Of a stretch of 64,000 nt of DNA, positions 22,010-32,800 are shown piece after piece. The stretch lies in NCBI RefSeq assembly GCF_964355755.1, contig NC_092670.1:19281201-19345200 (forward strand). The letters are read 5' to 3'. Position numbers and translations under genes: made by a program. Every line of letters starts with the position of its first letter. The first letter of the stretch is position 1. The stretch is from Antedon mediterranea (lineage: Eukaryota > Echinodermata > Crinoidea > Comatulida > Antedonidae). A model generated the notes under the pieces. It searched no databases. It was not told the DNA's origin and worked only from the letters and a program-made list of their open reading frames with translations.

Positions 22010-25000
22010 TGTTTAATATAATATTTTGCTATGTAAATAATATCATATAATAAATGTTTCATTATCATTGTGTTTTACTGTAACCAAATTGGCTATAGTA
22101 AAACACAATACTAAATTTGTATGTAAATGTATCATATTATTATATGTTTCCTATTCTTAATTTGTGTTTTACTGTATCCAGCACAGTGCTAAATATCATT
22201 TATCATAGTTAAAATGTTTTACTCTAACCAAATTGGTTATAGTAAAACACAGTGATAAATTACTATGTAAATGTCATTTATCATAATTATTATTAAATGT
22301 TTCATATTCTTTATCATTGTGCTTTACTCTAATCAAATTGGTTATAGTAAAACACAGTGCTAAATTTCTATGTGAATGTCATTTATCATGTTATTAAATG
22401 TTTCCTATTCTTTATCATTGTGTTTTACTCTAACCAAATTGGTTATAGTAAAACACAGTGCTAAATTGCTATGTAATGACATTTATCATATTATTAAATG
22501 TTTCCTATTCTATATCATTGTGCTTTACCATAACCAAATTGGTTATAGTAAAATATGGTGCTAAATGTAAATAATCATTATTATTAAATGTTTCCTATTC
22601 TATATCATTGTGCTACTTTACCATAACCAAATTGGTTATAGTAAAACACAGTGATAAATTGCTATGTAAATGTCATTTATCATATTATTAAATGTTTCCT
22701 ATTCTTTATCATTATGTTTTACTTTAACCAAATTGGTTATAGTAAAACACAGTGCTAAATTGCTATGTAAATGTCATTTATCATATTATTAAATGTTTCC
22801 TATTCTATATCATTGTGTTTTACCATAACCAAATTGGTTATAGTAAAACACAGTGATAAATTGCTATGTAAATGTCATTTATCATATTATTAAATGTTTC
22901 CTATTCTATATCATTGTGTTTTACTATAACAAAATTGGTTATAGTAAAACACAGTGCTAAATTGCTATGTAAATAATCATTATTATTAAATATTTCCTAT
23001 TCTTTATCATTGTGTTTTACTCTAACCAAATTGGTTATAGTAAAACACAGTGCTAAATTGCTATGTAAATGTCATATATCATATTATTAAATTCCTATTC
23101 TTTATCATTCTACTTTACTTTAACCAAATTGGTTATAGTAAAACACAGTGCTAAATTGCTATGTAAATGTCATTTATCATATTATTAAGTGTTTCCTATT
23201 CTTTATCATTGTGTTTTACTTTAACCAAATTGGTTATAGTAAAACACAGTGCTAAATTGCTATGTAAATGTCATTTATCAAATTATTAAATGTTTCCTAT
23301 TCTATATCATTGTGTTTTACTCTAACTAAATTGGTTATAGTAAAACACAGTGCTAAATTGCTATGTGAATGTCATATATCATATTATTAAATGTTTCCTA
23401 TTCTTTATCATTGTGTTTTACTATAACCAAATTGGTTATAGTAAAACACAGTGCTAAATTGCTATGTAAATAATTATTATTAAATGTTTCCTATTCTTTA
23501 TCATTGTGTTTTACTCTAACCAAATTGGTTATAGTAAAACACAGTGCTAAATTGCTATGTGAATGTCATATATCATATTATTAAATGTTTCCTATTCTTT
23601 ATCATTGTGTTTTACTATAACCAAATTGGTTATAGTAAAACACAGTGCTAAATTGCTATGTAAATAATTATTATTAAATGTTTCCTATTCTTTATCATTG
23701 TGTTTTACTCTAACCAAATTGGTTATAGTAAAACACAGTGATAAATTGCTATGTAAATGTCATTTATCATATTATTAAATGTTTCCTATTCTATATCATT
23801 GTGTTTTACTATAACCAAATTGGTTATAGTAAAACACAGTGCTAAATTGCTATGTAAATAATCATTATTATTAAATATTTCCTATTCTTTATCATTGTGT
23901 TTTACTCTAACCAAATTGGTTATAGTAAAACACAGCGCTAAATTGCTATGTAAATGTCATATATCAAATTATTAAATTCCTATTCTTTATCATTCTGCTT
24001 TACTTTAACCAAATTGGTTATAGTAAAACACAGTGCTAAATTGCTATGTAAATGTCATTTATCATATTATTAAGTGTTTCCTATTCTTTATCATTGTGTT
24101 TTACTTTAACCAAATTGGTTATAGTAAAACACAGTGCTAAATTGCCATGTAAATGTCATTTATCAAATTATTAAATGTTTCCTATTGTATATCATTGTGT
24201 TTTACTCTAACTAAATTGGTTATAGTAAAACACAGTGCTAAATTGCTATGTGAATGTCATATATCATATTATTAAATGTTTCCTATTCTTTATCATTGTG
24301 TTTTACTATAACCAAATTGGTTATAGTAAAACACAGTGCTAAATTGCTATGTAAATAATTATTATTAAATGTTTCCTATTCTTTATCATTGTGTTTTACT
24401 CTAACCAAATTGGTTATAGTAAAACACAGTGATAAATTGCTATGTAAATGTCATTTATCATATTATTAAATGTTTCCTATTCTATATCATTGTGTTTTAC
24501 TATAACCAAATTGGTTATAGTAAAACACAGTGCTAAATTGCTATGTAAATAATAATTATTATTAAATGTTTCCTATTCTTTATCATTGTGTTTTACTCTA
24601 ACCAAATTGGTTATAGTAAAACACAGTGCTAAATTGCTATGTAAATGTCATATATCATATTATTAAATTCCTATTCTTTATCATTCTGCTTTACTTTAAC
24701 CAAATTGGTTATAGTAAAACACAGTGCTAAATTGCTATGTAAATGTCATTTATCATATTATTAAGTGTTTCCTATTCTTTATCATTGTGTTTTACTTTAA
24801 CCAAATTGGTTTTAGTAAAACACAGTGCTAAATTGCTATGTAAATGTCATTTATCAAATTATTAAATGTTTCCTATTCTATATCATTGTGTTTTACTCTA
24901 ACCAAATTGGTTATAGTAAAACACAGTGCTAAATTGCTATGTGAATGTCATATATCATATTATTAAATGTTTCCTATTCTTTATCATTGTGTTTTACTCT

Positions 25001-25335
25001 AACCAAATTGGTTATAGTAAAACACAGTGCTAAATTGCTATGTAAATGTCATATATCATATTATTAAATTCCTATTCTTTATCATTCTGCTTTACTTTAA
25101 CCAAATTGTTTATAGTAAAACACAGTGCTAAATTGCTATGTAAATGTCATTTATCATATTATTAAATGTTGCCTATTCTATATCATTGTGTTTTACTCTA
25201 ACCAAATTGGTTATAGTAAAACACAGTGATAAATTGCTATGTAATGACATTTATCATATTATTAAATGTTTCCTATTCTTTATCATTGTGTTTTACTCTA
25301 ACCAAATTGGTTATTGTAAAACACAGTATATTTTA
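22010..25335. repeat. Right arm: inverted tandem array of the ~101 bp monomer (about 30 copies)
   Basis: Exact reverse complement of the left-arm monomer, e.g. GCTATGTAAATGTCATTT, TTTCCTATTCTTTATCATTG, TCTAACCAAATTGG, AAAACACAGTGCTAAATT. One left monomer (17462-17562) and one right monomer (22370-22470) differ at about one position once one is reverse-complemented. A variant lacking AATGTTT before CCTATTC, with TTCTGCTTTAC after it, recurs near 23090, 23970, 24665 and 25070, showing higher-order duplication of 4-9 monomers. Confidence 0.92.
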
Positions 25336-25701
25336 CCTCAACAACATCGCCGCAAAATTGTTTATACGTTTATTTTGATTGGCTAACTAAAGTACGGTCT
25401 AATGAATATTGATATCAGAAGATTCCCTAGCTTAGTGAAAAAATTTTATTACCAAAAATATGCTGATTACGTCACTACCGGAAGTTGTAGTCTAGCATGA
25501 TGCAGACGCAATTGATTATGTACGTTTGTTAAACATATAAAAAGCTGTAAATTACCACAAAACGACAATAGGAAAGAATTCAAAGAAATGCCCTACGTGT
25601 TCAAAATCATTGTTTTAATATAGTCTGTATGTATAACTAACAATTGACCTTGTGGAAGAGCGTATAAATTTAATTTAAAGTAAAACATGATTTACTCGCC
25701 A

Positions 25702-26892
25702 ATTTGGTATTGGATATATAGCTCCTCATCGACATCGATTATTAGAGTTCAAAGGTTAATCTGTTTGCTGCCCCTATCATCAGGTGGTTGTTTATTTTCA
25801 TAAACTTTGGTTTAATAATACTGCATGGTTTTTTTATTTTTTTCTCAGAAAAATCGACATGTCCTCTCTATTTTCAATTTATAATATAAACAAAATTGAA
25901 AAGAAAAACCAATTTTCTAATTAATAATCCAGACATTTACATTATTTGACACCGCGAATCAGATAGGCCTAGGCCTATAGGCCTACATTATTTATTAAAT
26001 ACAACACTGAGTTCTGCACAACGTTAGTCGAAGACAAAAAAACACGTTCGTAATCATATCCTATCATAAAATTGTATAAAGTGCAATATCATCTTATATA
26101 AATATTGCGATTTAAACAAAATAAATAAACTTCCTTATCTTAATTGTTATTCCAACAAAACGAAATGGGGTAATTAAAAGAAGAGCAACACAGAATAATT
26201 ACAATGATATATTTGTTTTCATATGCTTATAGGAAACTAAAATGTACACTAATAATCTTCTTTGTCATTCCCCCCCCCCCCCCTAGAAATACTAATATTA
26301 CAATTATGCGATGGTTAAATTGTATTGGATCCGCTCCTTGCTGTCTTTCCAGAAATGTGGATATAAAAATGTTGATGATTCACCGCTATTTATTTATTTA
26401 AATTTTCTTTCTTTAAAAAAAACCAAAACAAACACGGGTATATTGCAAAGCTTTATTAGGTCTAATAATCTAAAAAATCATTAATATGGAAATCTTGAAA
26501 CGAGATACTATATATAAACATAAGTGATAGCCCCCACCACCTGTTTGTACCATTTTGACGCAACTCAAGGACGAAAGTAAGTAAGATATTTGACGAATCA
26601 CAAGCGATCGATTACTCGAAGTATATAGGTATTCGCTTGCGTTGCGTCTACGTCCTTGTGCGGTCTGTGAGGACCAAACTTGAACTTGTATCACTAATTT
26701 TAGACGCAACGCAAGGACGTAATTAGCGCATAATAGCTGAGGAATTGACCATCATCTCCGTATCAACAACGTTTGACGTATCGCATCGGTTATACGACGA
26801 TCCTGCTGAGTAAAGGCTATTTATACATTCTGTCAATGTTAATAACGTAAATTGATACAAAAATAGATTTTGGTTTACACTATTGAATAGTA
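25702..26892. other. Intergenic region downstream of the MOLO1-like gene
   Basis: No gene seen. 25702-25735 (TTGGTATTGGATATATAG) is an inverted, diverged copy of the sequence beside the PICK1 promoter. A poly-C run lies at about 26271-26283. A minus-strand AATAAA at 26452-26457 could end the MOLO1-like transcript. Confidence 0.45.
26555..26735. mobile_element. MITE family 1, degenerate copy B
   Basis: Contains GACGCAACTCAAGGACG, AATCACAAGCGATCG, TTCGCTTGCGTTGCGTC and AGACGCAACGCAAGGACG. These are the family's core words with rearranged ends. Confidence 0.55.
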
Positions 26893-29800
26893 TTATTGAT
26901 TCGAATATTTGCGCCCAGTGTTCGTTGGCTTATTTCCACATCTAGGGTCCTTTAGTTTTCCGTCATCCATCTTTTTAGGTATCTGTACTCTGCAACAAGT
27001 ATTTGAAACAAGGCACATAAAGATAAGAAGGACCACCAAGGCTCCAATCACTGTTATTGAGTATACGATCTGTAAACTTAAGCCTGGTCCATTTTCTATA
27101 GATTTGTGAAGTGTTGTTATTATATAATCCAAAGCCATATACGTATTGTTCTTATTGCCGCCAAGTCGACTACGGCCGCTGTCAACAAGCCGCGCGTATT
27201 CCAATTCTGTGACCAGTGGCCACACGTCACTACCAAAAGCGAAAGCAAGCTGTAGAATAAACACAGATATTTTATTTAGTAGCCTATAGGGATCGTTATG
27301 CTAAAACGGTGTAAAACTAAATAAATGTCTACAAAAATGTTATTATATAAAAGATTTGATATAGCTAAATAAAAAATCAAATTGAGAAAGGAATAGGTGA
27401 AATCGCAGTTTAATTATAATATCTCGTTAAATAAATCTAACGTGTGCGCGCGGAGAAACAAAACCATAGGCCTAATTAAGTATATAAAAATAAAGTGTAT
27501 TATTATCTTTTTAAACCTTTTAAATAACACGAGTGTGACCATGCGCTTACTAACGCATTAACAACTCCAATAAAAATACATAAAAACATATCAACGTAGT
27601 TCAACATTACTTAAATTCCGATCACCTGTCTCATTACACTTTCATTTCTCGCAATAAAATCAAACAGTTCTGTTATAAATCTACATATTCACGCTTTCTA
27701 ATTACTCTTAATTTGCAGAATGCATAAACGTTCCCCGAAGGAGTGGTAATACGACTGTATGCAGATACAGAACACATGCGGATCCACCTGAACTTCCATC
27801 TTCACACAAAAACTCCCACTCACCCAACCAACCAACCAACCACCCGCCAACCCTTCCATATTCACATGTCTCATCAACATTTCCTACGATGTTTTTTATA
27901 GTATGGCGATGTTTTTTTGTTTTATAGTATGGCAATAATCGAGCTATTAGCAGCGGTTTGAAGGTCGACATCTTAAGAAATCTGATTAGTGAAAAATAGG
28001 TGAATTTAGATAACAGTACTTGCGCTTGTAGAGACTATTGAAGAGGGCTAGAAGGTTTGGCCGGAAGTCATTGGTTGGAAAATATTTGATGCGAATAATT
28101 CGCCCAGTGAAAGAACAGTTAAAATCGTTAATCATTAATATGATTTAGTAGGTCAAATTAGTTTTTAAAGTCAGACCAGGCAATGTATATCCACACACTC
28201 CACCACTCCTAGTTAAAGTTAATTATTCTTCTCTCTGCTCTGTCAATCAGAAACTACATTATTTGTGTTCAACATGGTTATGAAGAAATTGAAAAGCATA
28301 ATGCATTTTGAAAAAGATATTGATTATTTTTCAACCGTGAGCTATTTTCATATACAAGATAAAATTGTTCCTACTGAGTATAGAAAATCGATTACTTTAA
28401 TTTTCTGTAATTTAAATACAAGGTGAATTGGAATTGAAATATTATATAACGCTGTTCTTTCTTAGAAATTGTGATATTGGTATTTCGTAATTTAAATAAT
28501 CTAAGCACAGAGAACATTTTTGTGTGTTACCATAATTATTACTAAAAAAATTCAAATTCTTGTACCGATCAAAAATAATTTTAAAAAAGACAAACGTAAT
28601 TAAATTATAGATTTCCAAATCCTACTTAACTTGCGTGTCCGAGCTAAATTTGGAGGTTAAATTTAATTTATCTACTAAGGAGATATTAGGCTCAAAATAG
28701 ACAAAGCATTATAGAGCCAGATTATGCATATAAACGCCGATGTATGATTGTGAGAATAATGAAATAATATTGTGTATTGTGATATCGGGCCATACCAGCA
28801 AGTGTTGGTTATAGCTATAGATAACCATTCGTGTTTGTTTGTATAGAATGCAATAGGCCTACCGTATTGAATAATAATTCATATAATACAACACTCTGAA
28901 TTAGAAACAATTAATACTTAAAAAATAATTCATTTCTTAAAATGGTTGTACTGTATTTAGGCCAAATATAGGTTTTAAGTTTGTTTAAACTTTTATATTT
29001 ATATTATTATAGGCTTACAGCATGTGCATAACCATAATTACTTGCACTTTCAATATTTACATTAAGTGCTAGTTTTATGGTTTTGCAGTAATTATTACCG
29101 ATAGCAAACAATAAAAGTGAAAATTGAGAATGAATTAATAATTATCGTAAAATGGCTGATAACGCATGATACAGTATATTTATACAGATGGTTGATGTGT
29201 ATATGTTTGAGTGGAAGTGAAGTAATAGGTGAAGTGAAATAAAACGACAAAAAAATGTTCAGAAAAATATAGAAAATAAAAGATAAAATAAGAAAAGAAA
29301 AGGGAAAATATATTTTAAAGAAGAAAGTTTAAAAATAAAATAAATGAAAATGAAAAAAATTAGAAAGAAAATGCACAAAAATAAAATAAGAAAAACTTAA
29401 AAAAGAAAAAAAAATGAAAAAGAAAAACAAAAATAAGAATGAAAAAAGGTAAATATAAAAAAGAAAAAATAATTTTTAAACAGACAAAAAAGAGAGGGAA
29501 AGGGAAAAAAGAGAGTAAAACAGAAAACAAAATAAGCACGGCGTGCATCAACCATTTGGAGTGAATTTTTGCTGAAAACATTACAATATGCCTAGCCTAT
29601 TAACTTGATAATAGACATAAGCACGGGGTGCATCAACCATTTGGAGTGAATTTTTGCTGAAAACATTAAAATGCCTAGCCTATTAACTAGACAATAAACA
29701 TAAGCACGGGGTGCATCAACCATTTGGAGTGAATTTTTGCTGAAAACATTAAAATGCCTAGCCTATTAACTAGACAATAAACATAAGCACGGCGTGCATC

Positions 29801-32800
29801 AACCATTTGGAGTGAATTTTTGCTGAAAACATTAAAATGCCTAGCCTATTAACTAGACAATAAACATAAGCACGGGGTGCATCAACCATTTGGAGTGAAT
29901 TTTTGCTGAAAACATTAAAATGCCTAGCCTATTAACTAGACAATAAACATAAGCACGGCGTGCATCAACCATTTGGAGTGAATTTTTGCTGGAAACATTA
30001 CAATGCCTAGCCTATTAACTTGACAATAAACATAAGCACGGGGTGCATCAACCATTTGGAGTGAATTTTTGCTGAAAACATTACAATGCCTAGCCTATTA
30101 ACTTGACAATAAACATAAGCACGGGGTGCATCAACCATTTGGAGTGAATTTTTGCTGAAAACATTAAAATGCCTAGCCTATTAACTTGACAATAAACATA
30201 AGCACGGGGTGCATCAACCATTTGGAGTGAATTTTTGCTGAAAACATTAAAATGCCTAGCCTATTAACTTGACAATAAACATAAGCACGGGGTGCATCAA
30301 CCATTTGGAGTGAATTTTTGCTGAAAACATTAAAATGCCTAGCCTATTAACTAGACAATAAACATAAGCACGGCGTGCATCAACCATTTGGAGTGAATTT
30401 TTGCTGAAAACATTACAATGCCTAGCCTATTAACTTGACAATAAACATAAGCACGGGGTGCATCAACCATTTGGAGTGAATTTTTGCTGAAAACATTACA
30501 ATGCCTAGCCTATTAACTTGACAATAAACATAAGCACGGGATGCATCAACCATTTGGAGTGAATTTTTGCTGAAAACATTACAATATGCCTAGCCTATTA
30601 CCTTGATAATAAACATTTACCTGGTTATGTTCATATGCATAAAATATAACCACATTGTTATCACAGGTATCCCTATGAAACCAATCAATCAGAAGATATT
30701 TTGCAAACATGTACGCCTGCTCCTTCTTTGGTATAAAATCTCTATAATGAAAAACAAAAACATTATTACACTATATAAAGTAGGAACAATTGAATTAAGT
30801 AAACCTATAATGACACAAATCGAATAGGCACAAAGCTTGGTTCTTATTTGACGAAACGCGAGGTCGTACGCGTAGCGCAGGTGAGTTGACCAATCACAAT
30901 CGACAGTTCAGATGGTCTAGAAGATTCATGCCAAGTTGCCATTAAATTGTTCCATGACCACACCACCATGAACGTGATGACATTATTGCCTGTTTGTTAT
31001 TGTACCTGTATTATTAAAACACTATGCTAATAATAGATTAATACAAAACCAGCATTAACTCGATTTGCCCATGGGGCAGATTAATTATGTGTCAGTTTCA
31101 TCTTATTAATATGATTAGTTTTGAATATTATGATCATGAAAATTTAAAATGATTGATCAATAAACTGAGCAGAGTCTTAATCGAACCGAGTGGGGAATTT
31201 TGTGATTATCAAACTGCAAACACAAATAAAACAATATTGTGTGAAAACCTTAAAGAATGTCATGTTAGTTATCAAAACAAGATATTTACGGGGACCGTAG
31301 TTTAGCTGAAATAGTAAACCTCTGTGAATATGTGATCGATCAGCCCACGGGTCCCGGCGGTTTGAGTGCTGCACGGTATTATGTCATTGAGGGGGAGGGA
31401 TGATACAAGTTATGCACATCTTTTGTAGGCCTAATATTTTATTTCAATAAGTGCTGCTTTTGCTTCTTACGTCAGAAGATATTGATGATTGTGATTTTGT
31501 ATTTTTTGGACACTTCTAATGTGTTAGTACTATCGAATTTACAACTATACTATGGCAATAAGTATAATCAGTTTTTGAAATGGGTATTTATTATTCATGC
31601 AATTTAGTAAAGATGATTTATATTGTGACAGTAATAGGCTTTACTGGCATCTTCAGACTGCAGATTTGTTCCTATCTATCAGTTAGAATGATCTATAGAT
31701 GCAGTAGCTCGGTGGATACCACTCCTATTTTTATACGGTATAAATGGTATGACATCATCATTGTATTGGCGTTTTTGGCGTTTAAGTACCTTGACGTTTT
31801 GTTAAACTTAGTATAGGACGTTTAATTCTAGTGTACAGCACCGAATGATTTTGGCGTGCTACTGTGTGATCGCGTTTAATTGTAATTAATGCTGTTTATA
31901 TTGTCGATCTAGTTACTGTGTTTGGAGAAGAAGGCCAAACAGCTGGGGTTTCACAGAGAACAAATAAAGTATTACTGTATTATCAATGTCAGTGATTAAT
32001 ATGATTTTATATAACCCATTTTAAGGCCTCTTATGAGGTTCGTATGATATATGGGCTCGTTCAGGCTTAGTTAGTCGGGTAAGTTTGTTGGTTTCTACAC
32101 AAGTTAATACTAATAATATCCTGGATTTATATAGCGCCTCTGTTGAGAAACCTCTCTAAGCGCTGAACATTATTACCCCAGTCATTTTTTGTGTGGATCA
32201 AACACGTATGGAAACATACTCCCATAATACAGCTAGTAATCAGCTGTGTCAACCGGGTTCCCATTTATACATCTGGGTGGAGAGAGGCAAGGCTAAGTAA
32301 AGTATCTTGCCTAAGGATAGGCCTACAAGCAATGCGGCGATAATTGGATTCGAACCTCGATCTCACGATCAGTAGTCCAACGTCCAACACAATGCGCCAC
32401 ACGCCCTAATAATATAATGCGTGGTTCCCACTTGAGACGAAACACAAGGACGTAACGCAACATAAGGAATTTGACCAATCACAAGCGATTCGAGCTGTCG
32501 CTTGTCATTGGTCAACACGCTTGCGTTGCGTTTACGTCCTTACGTTGCGTCCTAGTGGGAACCAAGCTTTACAGTTAGTTATGACTGTGTGACCATGGAA
32601 TCCATTTACCACCCAGGATCGATATTCTATAAAACTATTTTGTTACTGGTCAGGCTTACTTACATGTCGATGGTCATCCATCCCACAAGTGCTACAACAA
32701 TGCGCAGGCCGACGTCATCATCTCCACAACCCGAATCACATAAACAGCTTGAATTCTGGATATCTTTCAGAGTTTCATCAATCATAATATCTATATTTTT

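Larger units (their letters stand above)
16461..25701. mobile_element. Giant foldback-type inverted-repeat structure (~9.2 kb)
   Basis: The outer ends are inverted copies of each other: TGGCGAGTAAATCATG, continuing TTTTACTTT, at 16461-16485, and the exact complement at 25677-25701. Weaker inverted similarity (TATATA, ATACCA) extends some 30 bp further outward. Inside lie two tandem arrays of one ~101 bp monomer in opposite orientation (16658-18230 and 22010-25335), separated by a spacer with a second inverted array pair and three palindromic units. No transposase ORF is visible. The plan resembles foldback elements such as Drosophila FB and sea urchin TU, whose long inverted repeats are themselves tandem arrays. 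No clear target duplication was seen, so mobility is an inference. Confidence 0.6.

Noticed and set aside
16658-25335. CRISPR array or clustered non-coding RNA repeats
   Set aside because: Units are contiguous with no unique spacers, and the genome is eukaryotic.
31270-31380. GC-richer block with CCCACGGGTCCCGGCGG as a SINE or tRNA-like element
   Set aside because: No convincing box A/box B pair and no second copy in the window.
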